A stretch of 64,000 nt of DNA from positions 2,046,001 through 2,110,000 of the forward strand of contig JARGXX010000095.1 in NCBI GenBank assembly GCA_030374765.1. Direction: 5' to 3'. The stretch comes from Agarophyton chilense (Eukaryota; Rhodophyta; Florideophyceae; Gracilariales; Gracilariaceae). Positions 53,661 through 64,000 of the stretch are shown piece after piece (within the stretch, counting starts at the first letter, position 1; each line of letters opens with the position of its first letter). The translations under genes and the position numbers were made by a program. The notes beneath the pieces are model-generated. The model was not told where the DNA came from. It made no database searches and saw nothing but the letters and a program-made list of their open reading frames with translations.

Positions 53661-54721
53661 AAACCAGAACTTTTACAGCATCTAATTTGAGAACTTGTGA
53701 AGGAGCAACGATACTGGTTGAGTTTTTTAAGCTGCCGGGGCCTGAGATATCTTACAGACGCTACGTGGATTGGCCATCCTCAGCTGGACTCATTTAGATA
53801 ATTATTATTTTTTAATTAGTGTAATAGATTAGCATTACAATGCCAGGGAGATCCCAGAACCTCGCCATTGCTATTTACTTGGCTCGAGTAACGCTTTTCC
53901 CTTACAGTAAGTTTGGCACCGTCAGGATACTAAATTAACCTCTTTGGTACATACGTTCCATCAATTGGTCTTCAAGCCATCGTTTCTGTAGCTCCGACCT
54001 GTAAGACGATGCAGTAAACCCCAGCCCATTGCAACAAGTGCTCTGGGAGTGCCGCCGTCAAGAATACGAACCTTCTAACCCGCTCTACCACGCTACCCCA
54101 GGTTGAGACTAGTACGCTGACCCACCAGTCATTGCGTTACAGAACTCATGTAGACGTCAAATTATTCGGAGGTTGCCATGGCAAAGGGTACATGTGGAGA
54201 ACGAATAGTCAGCAAGTTTAATCATTAGAATGAGTGTTTCAAGGACAACGATAGCGCTGTATTTCAAGGGTTTCATCTTGAGACTAATGGGATAGGATGC
54301 AAACGCAAAAGATTTGTGGACCAAAAGTTGTTTCTTACCTGTATGTCTTGGGACTTTTGTGATCTTTCCCTCTCATGGCATTCGGGGGAAAGAGATGTGT
54401 AGTGAGTCACGTGCAAGCATGGGGTTAAGATTGCGAGAAAATGTGAAACGCACTGTTACTGTGTGGGTAGTCTAACGCTAGACTACCATTTCTTAGGGTA
54501 CAATAATATTTGCGCTAGGGTTTCTAATCATTTAGCACTTCTTTTAGCTATATATGATAGGATTTTGATCATCTAGTTCTGGTCATAATCAAGGTTATGT
54601 CCAGAGTAATACTGTAGATTGAGACGAAATACTTTCTCGTCTCTTTCTCTTCTTGTGAACTCGCTCATGAACAATTCTTCACGAACTTCCAAATACACTA
54701 TTTTCTTCGAAGGCATCCATT
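53661..54721. other. intergenic with tRNA-like remnant and a small hairpin
   Basis: No protein gene. A minus-strand stretch at about 54045-54105 has an A-box-like TAGCGTGGTAGAGCG and a B-box-like GGTTCGTATTC closer together than in a tRNA. GTAGTCTA-ACGC-TAGACTAC at about 54467-54486 is a perfect 8-bp hairpin. Confidence 0.35.
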
Positions 54722-55730
54722 GTGAAACAGTCCCGACCCGCTCAGAATTGCCAAACACGTGCCTCCGTTCTTCCCTATTCACCCCCCTGTGATCCAGTTC
54801 CTCCGTATATATCTCCTCCACCTTCCGCCTCGCCGTCTATAAAATCCTTCAGCGTCAGTGAGGATGATAAGGATGAAGAAATCAGACCGCGGAGTACGAT
54901 TTGGAACGTGGAGACTCAAACGAAGCATGGGAACCCTAAAACGGTAACTTTTAACGCAACCAATGGGAACCAAGTCGTTGGACCGAATAATGCAGCGACG
55001 GGCCCTTGCAAAAGAAGTGCGACAACTTCGAAGCCCACTGCTATGGGTGGTGACGGGGTGTGCAGGTGTTGAAGACGCTGGAGACTGTTCAGTCGGGAGC
55101 GAAGGCTTCTTTATCTGGGTCGGGGACTGGTGGAAGCCATACCGTTAGCCGCACAGAAACGGTGGCTGCTATTGTAGCGGCAGGAAGCAGTGGAGGCGGG
55201 CCCATGGTGGTGGATGACGACGGTAGTGTCAGTGACGTAATGGTGGTGTTGAACCCCAAGCACGACATGTATGATGAGGGAGTTGAGGTGCCTTCGGAAG
55301 ACGCTGGCCAGAAGTTTGCACAGAGCGACTTTAACATGAGCGACTATGAGTATGTCAATATGATTATTGATATCGAACTGATTGATCTCCCGGAGGTAAC
55401 CGTGAGAAGTGTTTGTGAACCTCATGTACTGAACTTGATAAAGTCTGTACGAGGGACGCGAATACTAAGAGGGGTGGGTAACTTGAGCATTGCTCTGGCG
55501 AAATCCGATAAACCAATGAGCGAATGGATGGTGGAAAACCGTATGTTGGTAAAATCTTTTCTCATAGATGGCCTTTATTGACACATCGCTCTCAACCGTC
55601 TGCAGCCTACGCTACGAGACATTCTGGAGGCGTGAAGGAAGCTCAATGTGTCGTGGTGGAGGCAAAAGGACGGGCGTATGATTACGATAAGGGAGATTCT
55701 AGCGATTGGGAAATTCTTTGAATAACATTG
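54722..55730 (+). pseudogene. unidentified plus-strand ORF, frameshifted
   Basis: Two overlapping frames (to 55072, then 55060-55581) read as one protein if a frameshift near 55065 is allowed. A Ser/Pro/Lys-rich start leads to a Gly/Ser linker and a folded part (NMSDYEYVNMIIDIELIDLPEV, EPHVLNLIKSVRGTRI, MSEWMVENRMLVKSFLIDG). Neither frame begins with ATG. The layout resembles a retroelement Gag or ORF1, but no family is recognised. It abuts the broken end of the LINE. Confidence 0.35.
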
Positions 55731-55899
55731 TGAAGTTTGCGAAAAAGATATCGTTTGCGGACAAGTTGCACACTGTGATGTCGTTGGTGAGACTGATTGT
55801 GCAGTCGGAGAAGACGGAACTGTTGTTCATTACAGTCAGTGCTCTTGCCGGGGCTCTGAAGATGAGTCTTGTAGTGGGAGACTACACAATTCGCCATTT

Positions 55900-56712
55900 G
55901 ACTGGTTTCGCGGAGATTGGTTTGGAGGTCGTCGTGTGTTCTCCTCTCGTCATGGACCCTGTTGTGAGGCCTATCGCCACGGTGGAGGTGGTTTAGACTA
56001 AGTCCACGGTGCTCGCTTTGTTTGGTTGTGTGTAGGTTGCCTCCGTGGGTGCGTGTACTCGTAAATTGTGCGCTAGTGTCAATTGGTGTACAATCTTTCC
56101 CGTGCGGTTGATATGTTGTCATATGTCCTAGGCATTGAATCGGGCATTGAGGTCGCCTATGAGTATTGTGGTATCTGTGGCGCTTGTTAGTACGTGGTCT
56201 AGGAATTCCCGTACCTGGGCTGTGTCTGCATGTGGTCGGATGTACACTAGTATAATCGTTAGGGTGCCGCCGCTTTGGGACCTTCAAACGAGCATTTGGT
56301 ATCCAGGGCCTTGTCTGCGTCCTTCCTCAATGATCCGTGTGATCGGGCGGATTGTGAGGAGTAGTCTTCCGCCGGGGCGATGGCGACCCGCGCTTTTGGC
56401 TGCGGGTAGTGCAAGGATCTATCCCGGTCTGTGCTGTAGTATGAGTTTGTGCATGGTTTCGCTCGCCCCGCTTGTCCACGTTTCGGTAATCCCTATTAGG
56501 TCCAGTTGTAGCAGTTCTCGTGCGTGTTCCATGGCATCGTACCCCCTGTTTTTCATAAGTGCTCCGCCGCAGTTCCACAGTGCGATCCGAAATGGAGCGT
56601 GTGTGTGGTTTGTTTTCTTTGTTCGCAGTGTGCCGTGGCTTGAGCCCGTTTGTATCGGGTGTGCCTTCGTTCCTGGGTTTGGGAGGGTAGTGTTATTCGC
56701 TCTTTGATCCAT
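55900..56712 (-). pseudogene. LINE endonuclease domain (frameshifted)
   Basis: An ATG at 56712 opens a frame with FRIALWNCGGALM, then LLQLDLIGITETWTSG (N-terminal APE motifs). After frame changes it reads TIILVYIRPHADTAQ, TTILIGDLNARFNA (catalytic Asp/Asn) and TTSKPISAKPVKW (weak SDH-like end). These are the motifs of APE-type LINE endonucleases that nick target DNA. Confidence 0.75.
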
Positions 56713-56999
56713 TTTGTTGGTTGGGGTGATCGGCTGAGTGACTGGCAGTCGGTAGTTGCGCTTCCAAAAATTTTTCGCGGTTGGTGTGTGTTGTTAGGAT
56801 CCTTTCGGGTTGTGGAGGTGCCCTGGGCTGAGAATCGTTGCAACATCTGGTCTTCTTCTGCCATCCATAGTGTTCAGTTCGGGCGGAGTCTACTTTCGGC
56901 TGGTCTACTTTGGGCGGGGCATTTTGTCTTGTTGGTGCTCGTTTGTTGTTCTGCGTTTTCCGGAGCGGGGGATCTTCAAAGATGACTTGTAACGGTGAA

Positions 57000-59364
57000 C
57001 CTGGTGGAAGGCCTAGTCGTGTGTGGGGCTACTCCGTACATTAGCGCGTCGTTGATCTCTTCAAAAGCTTGGCTTCGTTATCGTTTCGTGTTCCTTCTGT
57101 TGCGTGGAATGATTAGTGTGAGGGGGCTTGTAGGAGGTGTGTGGGCGCTCTCTGGTTCGTGTTTGTTGTAATCTTGCGTGTGTAGGCTGTCCGCCGTCTG
57201 CAGGTTTATGAGTGTGTCGCCTTGGTTGTCCCGATCCGTCTCGGGATTGTTCCTCCTGTTAAGCGGAGCCAGCCCGTGCCATGTAGCTACATCCTGGGGT
57301 GGGAGGGCTGTTGTTGTCAGTATTGTCGGCTCGCGTGTTCCGTTCCTCGGTGCTGTGTTGGGGCCTGTGTCTGGGGGATTCTTTGTCAACCGGTGGTCGT
57401 TTCTGGTCGTAAATTTCCAGTTGGGGGCAATGTGGTGTGTAGAGAGAGTGTTAGTCATAATCCGTTTTGTCGTTTCGCTGGGCTTGCGCGTGTGATAGGG
57501 TTTGTGATTCCGTTTGGCGCTTGTTTGTGGATGGTGATGGTGGCTCTCGGTTCGATAGTTTTGGGGCGTTTTCGTGCTTCTTCGCGGTTTGTTGTTGATA
57601 TCAGGGTGCGTGGGGATGTCTCAAACACCTCTTGGGGTGTTTTGTCCGTGTGCGCGAGGTGGACCGGCTCTGTGGGAGACACTCGCGGTTTTTGGCTTTC
57701 GGCGCGATCGTTTTGTGCCGTTTGCCGCACATCGTCGCGGTTTGTCGTTGGGGGAGTTTTGCCGGTTGCAGGTCCGAGTGTCGCGTGTGGTCTTTCATCC
57801 GTGTTCGCGTGGAAGGCAGATCGCCTTGGGGACTCTCTCGGTTCTTACGTGCTTTGCCCAATCTCGGAGCGGTGCGTTGCTGTGGCGGCGGTGGATCGGA
57901 GGATGGTGTTTGGAATGGTTCCGGCGTCATGCCCGTCTCCGGGTGCGCTCTAAAGGCGGATCTCTAGGCCCATCGTTGTGTGATCTGAGCCACCTGTTGA
58001 AAGGCGTTGGTAATGGCTCGACCAATTGGGGAAGGTGTTGTGTTCAAAAGTTCGTATCTCATTTGTGGGGATTGTCGGGGATTATTCTGTGCCACTCATT
58101 TTCGCAGTGTAAGCCGGAACTGGCCGAGAAGTGTTGCTGCGTGGTTGAGTGTTTGGTGTTGCTGGGCGGGGGGGTGGCTTTTGTGGGAGGTTTTCCGCCA
58201 CTCATGGGGCGGGTTAGATTCGCGCTTGACCAATGGCAGACGAGTTTGTCCGTCGTTCCGCCTCGCTTCGGATTCGTGTTTATTATCTCGTGTGATAACT
58301 CGAAGGTGTGCGCTTCGCTCGACATTTCCGCTTTGAGCGTTTCTCGAAGGTTCGGTGTCTTGCGGCGAGGTCGCACAATTGTGTGGCGAGGTGGGTAGGA
58401 TGCGGCGGGTCCTGTGTTGGTGGCGTTGCGTTGGGAGTGGTATTGTTTCCCCGAGGTGTTTGGTTGTGCGGGGATGCTCGCGTGGCCAGTGGTTCTTGGC
58501 GGGTGGGATGTTCTGCGTTCCGTTTAAGAGGGTGTTGTTACTGGGTCTTGTGTGTTTGCAGCTCTCGGGGGAGCATGTCGGTGTGTCTTAAGATCTGAAC
58601 CGTGCGAGGGGTTTTGAGTGTGGGTGGTTGCCTGTGTTCCATAGGTCGTGGCGGCTGGGTCTGCAACGTCTTGGTGTGTGTTGTTCCGGATCATGCGTGT
58701 GGCGGAGTGTCTATGATCATCGCTGGCGTTACGTGCTGCGGGAGCTTCGCTTCGTTTCGCCTCTCCTTTCCGACTTCTGTCCGCATCGGCCGTTCTTGCT
58801 CGATCCCTTGTGTGGCCGGCATGTCTCCTTTTTTATTGCTGTTAACGATGGCGGGGTTGTTGGCTGTCAATACAAGTTTCTTGTGGTTTGGATTGTTTGT
58901 CCGGTTTGCAGGGCTGTGCAAGCCTGTTGCTTGTGCGTTCTCGTGTGTGACGGCTGGTAGGGTCTCATGCTGTGACGGCTGGCGTCCTGGGTCTTCGATT
59001 GGTGGTGCCATTGTATGCTGTCTGTGTAGGGCGCTGGGTTTACTTTTGGGGTCCGTTGAGAGTCTTTGCCCCTGCCTTGAGCCAGTGCTGGGCGTCCGAC
59101 GTTTGCGGCTGACTAGCGCGAAACTATCTGCGTCTGGGTGGCTGTCGCTTTCCGTCGAGTCGGATTCTGAAGGGCTGTGATCATTCTTCCGCTCTGGCAC
59201 GTATTCCGAGTCTTGTGAGTCAGTGTCTGGCGTTCGGCTGGTGTGGTTGAGCGTGCGGCGTGTGTAGATTTCCTTGCGTAGTTGGTCGTCATAATCTTGG
59301 CCTTTGTTGTGATATCAGTTGATGTGGGGGGGGGGGGGGTTAGAGCCACTCCCCCTTTATTCAC
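57000..59364 (-). pseudogene. LINE ORF1-like region
   Basis: Overlapping minus-strand frames (59200-58691, 58376-58059, 57930-57601, 57458-57078) with low-complexity Thr/Pro/Asn/Lys composition. A poly-C/poly-G run at about 59327-59339 is near the 5' end. No CCHC or RRM motif was identified. The Cys/Trp/Val-rich plus-strand frames across the same bases are shadows. Confidence 0.4.
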
Positions 59365-59400
59365 ATCTAGCGTCTTTCATCCAAACATCCATAGTAAACT

Positions 59401-60879
59401 AGCCGCGTCTTGCGCATTCGTTTCCGCTTCATGATTTACAGGGTTTTGTTCTAGAATCGAAAGCCAATTCTAGCTCGCACTCTAAAAAATTATCAAAAAA
59501 TGCGCCTAAATCCGCCATCCGTCATTTTTCGCAGATTCTATGCCGGATATCTTGCCGCATACTAAACTAGCTGCTAATACTAGCTTTCAGAGAACACAGA
59601 CGAAGTGATTGGCAAGTAACAGGCTATAGAAACGTTTCTTAGATTGTACCGACAGCACACTTCACCCCTTTGAAAATGGTTCACTTGCCTGACCTTTGTT
59701 TTCTGAGGAGGAGGGCATCGAACCGCCAGGCTTAAGTAATTAATTTTATTTTAAAAATGCGACTCGTCTCGCTACGGTGTTAAGTATTGCCATTTTGCCA
59801 AAATGGCAATTCTAAAACAAAATATGGTAAAGAATCAGTACACCAATTTAAATCAGGGCGAACCAGTTCTGGGAAAAAAGACAAATCTTGGATACTGAGG
59901 CAATTGTATAAAGCACCATCGTCGAAATGAATACCAGCAAAGTTTTAATCAGTAGACCGGTCTCCAGAGTAAGCCAAAATAAAATAAGTTTCAACGCAAA
60001 GGTTTTTCTCTACTTGAATTTCTCTTTAGGAGCATTATTTTAAAAACACACTTATTTAGAATTTTGTCTTCGTTTTTGCGACTATTCTTGTTACCAAACT
60101 AAAAACACCTTCATTTGAAACGGGACTTACGGTCTTCCAGTTCTACTGTTGTCAGCTTCTTTTTGGAGTCGTTACAAAACAAAGTTGGTTTAGAAGCAGA
60201 ACAATCATTAACTGAAATGGTTAATAAATATGATAAAGAAGCCATAGTTTCGTTCTGAATCACATAAGTGTAAGTGCTGCGTAGACAATGTCAAATTGGT
60301 TTTGAAAGGTTCTTTTGTTAGGACTTCAGCGTGGGTAGCATTTCTGCTACGCAATTAAGCGTAAGTGACATTTGAGCATAAAATTAACGAACTCGTTTGA
60401 GTGTACAGAAATTGGCGGATCATGCGCCCAATTTAAAGGGCGACATAGAACACAACTTAAACTGGATAAATGGGCAGGCGTCTGATTGAACTTTTTTTCC
60501 TAATTCTACCCTCGACTTCGACACAGATTTCTCTTACAATGTCTAAAAATAAATCCACTAGATTCATACGAAACCGCGGTTAAGTAATAATCGGTACCAG
60601 AATCGTTCTTAAAGTCTTCGGTTATGAGAGAAGAATATGCTGAAAACGTAAAACGTTGAGAAGCATCAACATCAGCGTTAACTAGGAGATTAAACGCAAC
60701 AAAATCTTCAGAAGATTTACACGCCGAACCATGTGCGTGCAACTTGGAGATTTAGGCTTAAAAACAGGACTCAACGATTTTGGAAGATTCAATATTTTCT
60801 CTTTAGGGTGCCAAAATGGCAAAAAATCCTGACAAAAGTCAGAGGGGACTTTAAATTGAATCATGCTTGTAGACGGCGG
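59401..60879. other. AT-rich stretch, faint minus-strand coding remnants
   Basis: Frames at 60864-60682 and 60742-60506 (-) may be parts of one decayed protein starting MIQFKVPSDFCQDF, just after the LTR-like segment. Nothing recognised. Confidence 0.3.
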
Positions 60880-61170
60880 TGTTGACGAGTGTAGCGGATT
60901 GAGGTTGCACGAAGGTTGAAAGAAGGTTTCACGAAGGGTTGAGTGACTGAGGTGACTAGAGAAGAGAGGTAGGCGAGGTTGAGGTAGAAGAACAGAGCGA
61001 TTTGAGCGGGCACACCCAAGAATCCGACGATCGATGTCCTGATTCCCTCGTCAGAGGTCCGGCGAGTGCCGGTCCTCCTTTTATATGGGACGAAATCCGG
61101 GTGTGCCCGGCGAAGCCGTTATCATCCAAACTATAGTACGCACTCTGTCGGGACTAAAAGTAGAATAACT
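60880..61170 (-). promoter_or_regulatory. possible LTR or promoter with TATA box
   Basis: On the minus strand a CCATATAAAAGGAGG TATA element (about 61076-61088) sits between inverted copies of GGGTGTGCCCG / CGGGCACACCC and next to a CCGGC-GAGT-GCCGG hairpin. A purine/pyrimidine-biased leader and an ATG at 60864 follow. It resembles the U3-R-U5 of a small LTR, but no second copy exists in the window. Confidence 0.3.
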
Positions 61171-61360
61171 AGAACGGTTACAGACAGTACGTGATCATCA
61201 ATTCAGAAGATATAAAAAACCCTAAGTAGAAAGTATGTACCACAGGATCCAAGTAGAAAAGATGCACACCCTTGACCACTCACAGCTCGATACTTAAGGG
61301 CAGTACGTAACGGTCATTGGACATCGAGTCAACCTGCTGTCCAGTACAGAACTGTAAAAG

Positions 61361-61747
61361 ATGACTTCACATTGCCAGTACTGCAGGAACTGTAAACAGG
61401 CGGCAATAAGAACAGAAACCTCTTTTGTAGAGGCGAAAATATCTTTTGCAAAAGCTAAAGAACTCAAGCTCGAGAATATAGTAGCCGAAATTAGAATAGC
61501 ACAGCCCCGTTTATTTCTGTTTTCTCGGTCCCTTTATAATTTTGGACTGTCATACAATTCTATAAGTTTCAGTACTACGGCCTTAATAAGCGGTCACAAA
61601 CTGAAAACCAATGACTTGTTGTTCTTTACAGAAATTAAGACAAAACGGTTACCGAACCCACAAATTAGAGTAGAACAGAAGATCTTTAACAGTGTTGTAG
61701 TCAAAACTTCTATGATTAAAGAGGCCAAAAACATTATAAAAGCTTAG
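61361..61747 (+). CDS. hypothetical protein, 128 codons
   Basis: ATG start, with CQYCRNCK at the N-terminus, then Lys/Glu-rich helix (VEAKISFAKAKELKLENI) and a mixed C-terminus. No family recognised. It lies just upstream of the second mariner remnant and may be part of an element or chance. Confidence 0.25.
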   Translation: MTSHCQYCRNCKQAAIRTETSFVEAKISFAKAKELKLENIVAEIRIAQPRLFLFSRSLYNFGLSYNSISFSTTALISGHKLKTNDLLFFTEIKTKRLPNPQIRVEQKIFNSVVVKTSMIKEAKNIIKA

Positions 61748-61779
61748 TCAACTTTTTCCTTTTCCTACCACACTTCTCA

Positions 61780-62790
61780 TTCAGCAGCAATTAGAAAGAA
61801 ATCGTGCCTGACTTCCGAAGAAAAGGGAGCCATTGAAGTCCTTTTTAACAAGAACAATTCGCTCAACAAAACTTCTCAAAAGACTGGTCGAAGTCGTAAA
61901 GTTGTATCAACCTATCTTCAAAACAAAAAAAATTATGGAAAGAAGTTTAATACGAAAAATAATCATAAGTTATTTAGAAAAATCGAATCGTCTCCTCCTA
62001 TGCGAAGCAGTAAAAGAACAGCATTCTGCATCTCAGCTAAAATATAATCTTAATTTACCTGTGACTCCACGTTGGGTGCAGCAGATACTCTTATCTTTTT
62101 CCAACATAAAGTATATGAAGATCAAGAAAGAACAAGAATTGACGCTAAAACACGTAAAAAAGGCTAAATTGGGCTAAAAACTTTCATGCTTTATCTTTAG
62201 CACAGTGGTTATAATTTATATTTTCTGATGAAAAAAATATATACCCTGGATGGTCCAGACGGTTACCACTACTATTGGAACGATTTAGACAAGGAAGAAA
62301 AGTTGTTTTCTAGAAGACAAGCTGGTGCAGGAAGGGTAATGGTTTGGCGAGCTTTTTGTGATGTTGAATACAGTATTCTAGCTCTTTTATTTGGTCATCA
62401 AGATGTTAAGAAGTACTGCAGCACTTTAGAGAACTATTTGCTACCTCTATCTTCAAAGATCTACAGCGGAAGTTGGGTATTTCAGCAGGACAATTCTGCT
62501 ATTCACCGTTCTAATGTTACGAAAAAGGGTTTGGTTCTAAAAATATTGAGGTAATGCAGTGGTCTGGACGCAGTCCTCATTTGCGCCCTATTGAGAATGT
62601 ATGGGATATTTTATCTCGTGCAGTCTACGCAAATGCGAGGCAGTTTCTTGATATAAAAAGCCTTAAAAACGCAATTGTTGAAGAATTGGAGATATGGGGT
62701 CAAACTCTGAAGTATAATTTACAAAAAAGTATGGAAAAGCGTTTTCTACAGGTGCTAAAAAGGAGTGGAAAGAGGAGGAGCTATTAAGGT
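61780..62790 (+). pseudogene. Tc1/mariner transposase, second copy (decayed)
   Basis: N-terminal HTH in SLNKTSQKTGRSRKVVSTYL. The catalytic core reads YTLDGPDGYHYYWND, GAGRVMVWRAFCD, VFQQDNSAIHRSN and WSGRSPHLRPIENVWDIL, where the usual DLNP reads HLRP. Frame changes lie near 61860, 62170 and 62555. It is clearly diverged from the copy at 14.5 kb. Terminal repeats were not found. Confidence 0.75.
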
Positions 62791-62799
62791 TGTGTTTTA

Positions 62800-63030
62800 G
62801 CATGCTACAAATGAATTAATGTTATTTGTTCTATTCTATCTTTGCACTCCACAGTAGCCTTTTCCTGTTTTCTTGAGAAAAAAGTAGCGCTGAAAGAAGA
62901 TGGCACAACTTTTGATACCTGTTTTATTGGTTGTCCACGTCGGCCGTCTTTAAATTGAAACACTCCCCGGGAATTCGAGAGACACACAAAATGTGGGTGT
63001 GTTCTCCTCTCCAACTACTAAAGCACATGT
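62800..63030. other. intergenic, no gene seen
   Basis: AT-rich transition into the repeat region. Confidence 0.35.
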
Positions 63031-63054
63031 TTGTGTGTGTGTGTGTGTGTGTGT
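63031..63054. repeat. (GT)n microsatellite
   Basis: About 23 bases of alternating TG. Confidence 0.95.
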
Positions 63055-63084
63055 CGCTGCGTGTGATACGAATGGGCCACTTGG

Positions 63085-63240
63085 CCGCAGAACAAGAGTG
63101 CCATGGCATAGGATTGGTCAACAGCGACACACGTGTAACAGTTGACCAATAGCGTGCCGTGGCACTCGGCTGTGCGGAAGAACAATGCTGAGGGTGACAC
63201 GTGTGTATCATTTGACCAATTGCGTGCCGTTGCACACCTT
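63085..63240. repeat. inverted and direct repeats around TTGACCAAT
   Basis: ATTGGTCAAC at about 63114 is complementary to GTTGACCAAT at about 63140. A second TTTGACCAATTGCGTGCCG repeats TTGACCAATAGCGTGCCG, giving a roughly 75-bp direct repeat. Confidence 0.6.
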
Positions 63241-63424
63241 GCTCCGGGACAACTCCCAGAGCAGGGTTTTCTACCCTGCTCCGGGACAGCTCCAAGAGCA
63301 GGGTTTCTCCACCCCGCTCCGAAACGAGTCCAAGAGCAGGGTTTCGCACCCCGCTCCAGGACGAGTCCAAGAGCAGGGTTTTTTTACTCCGCTCCAGGAA
63401 AAGTGCAGAGAGCAGGTTTTCTCA
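63241..63424. repeat. five-unit 37-38 bp tandem repeat with hairpin potential
   Basis: Units begin GCTCC(G/A)GGAC at 63241, 63278, 63316, 63353 and 63391. Each carries GAGCAGGGTTT then ACCC(T/C)GCTCC. The first unit forms a perfect GAGCAGGGT/ACCCTGCTC hairpin, and later ones have one or more mismatches. Confidence 0.9.
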
Positions 63425-63430
63425 CATACC

Positions 63431-64000
63431 GCGTATGACTGCAATAACGCCTCATTGCGGCCCCACTACTGGGCACACAGTTGCGCAAACTTTCGATGCT
63501 AGGAGAAATTTAGATGGGGACGCGGTGAGACGTCCACAGGCACCAACGTGGTCTTTTGACGCTATCATGCCGACCGTTCCTTCAACCGATGCAGCCGAAG
63601 CTCGCAGATGGCAACAGTGCGAGCGTGCTGCTGTACGACGAAGAGCTGAAACTTCAGAACAGGCCAAAGAACGAAGGCGTTGCAACTAGGCACAAAATTG
63701 CGCACATGGGCGCTGCGAGCCAAGTCCAAAGAGCACGGTTTGTCACACAGAGCACGTTTTCTTACAGAGCACGGTTTCTCACACGTCGCGTATGAGTGCA
63801 ACGGCGCCTTATTGCGCCCTTATCTCTGGGCTCATCACCGCGCTCATGGGCGTTACGAGGTTGAGTTTAAACGGTGTGTGTGGGTTTGAACGAGGTACGC
63901 CATGACACGTCTACAGACATCAACCGGATTCCTTGCGCAATTTTGCCGAACGTACCTTCAATCGATTCAGATCAAGTTCTGAGAAGACAACAGGGTGAAC
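63431..64000. repeat. 357-bp period duplication
   Basis: GCGTATGACTGCAA at 63431 recurs as GCGTATGAGTGCAA at 63788. About 210 bases downstream of each also match imperfectly (GTCCACAGGCACCAAC versus GTCTACAGACATCAAC; CCGACCGTTCCTTCAACCGA versus CCGAACGTACCTTCAATCGA). The second copy runs off the window. Between them, three AGAGCACG(G)TTT...CAC units of about 19 bases repeat at 63729-63785. Confidence 0.75.

Larger units (their letters stand above)
55735..59400 (-). mobile_element. LINE (non-LTR retrotransposon) remnant, minus strand
   Basis: The apparent 5' end lies near 59400. An ORF1-like region (about 57000-59360) is Thr/Pro/Asn/Arg-rich, with a frame starting MPERKNDHSPSESDSTESD at 59200. 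An apurinic endonuclease domain follows. The reverse transcriptase that should come after it is missing. The whole region has a distinctive high-C (minus strand) composition. Confidence 0.65.

Noticed and set aside
55706-55996. Plus-strand 96-codon frame that looks protein-like
   Set aside because: The minus strand here continues the LINE endonuclease (KPISAKPVKW region), so the plus frame is probably a shadow.
57222-58398. Plus-strand frames of 243 and 274 codons
   Set aside because: Rich in Cys, Trp, Val and Gly in the way an antisense shadow of a C-rich coding strand is. LINE endonuclease motifs downstream show the minus strand is the sense strand.
63031-63424. CRISPR-like array
   Set aside because: The 37-bp units are contiguous with no unique spacers and form hairpins, and the genome is eukaryotic. 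It is an ordinary tandem repeat.

Overview
The window is nuclear DNA from a photosynthetic eukaryote. The best fit is a florideophyte red alga of the Chondrus type. That is an inference from four things: long uninterrupted protein genes, one ribosomal-protein gene with two short GT-AG introns, a plastid-type phytyl-ester-synthase homologue and a CCT-motif protein, and heavy nesting of transposable elements around a compact gene island. No bacterial operon structure is present.

Layout. (1) 1-16 kb is mobile-element territory. A small RRM gene (747-986, -) is followed by a decayed piggyBac-type transposase. It is split by a 9.3-kb Ty3/gypsy chromovirus (3771-13085) with 98%-identical LTRs, a perfect 5-bp target duplication and a long antisense ORF. 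A Tc1/mariner element with a TA duplication follows (14408-15708). (2) 16.3-37.7 kb is the host gene island: bZIP factor (-), phytyl ester synthase/acyltransferase (+), CCT-motif protein (-), initiator tRNA-Met (-), RPL29 (+, three exons), DNA ligase IV (+), an unidentified ORF (-), a basic nuclear protein with a DUF4211-like region (+), RRP12 (-) and UBR7 (-). (3) 38.0-46.7 kb is a minus-strand Ty1/copia element with CCGGG target duplications. A 3.9-kb Mutator-like element with 234-bp terminal inverted repeats sits inside its 3' LTR. (4) 46.7-64 kb is older debris: a pogo/Tigger-like transposase, a GC-rich unclassified segment, a diverged relative of the gypsy LTR beside another gypsy integrase/chromodomain, an endonuclease-bearing LINE, a second Tc1/mariner, and a hairpin-forming tandem repeat within a 357-bp duplication.

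The host genes do not form one pathway. Several serve gene expression or genome maintenance: RPL29, initiator tRNA, RRP12 (ribosome production), LIG4 (end joining), bZIP and CCT (transcription), UBR7 (N-recognin family). The esterase/acyltransferase points to chlorophyll-phytol or galactolipid turnover in the plastid. The most unusual item is the antisense ORF of about 740 codons in the 3' part of the gypsy element. It stays open while the sense gag-pol is broken and its RT active site altered, and I recognise no family for it.
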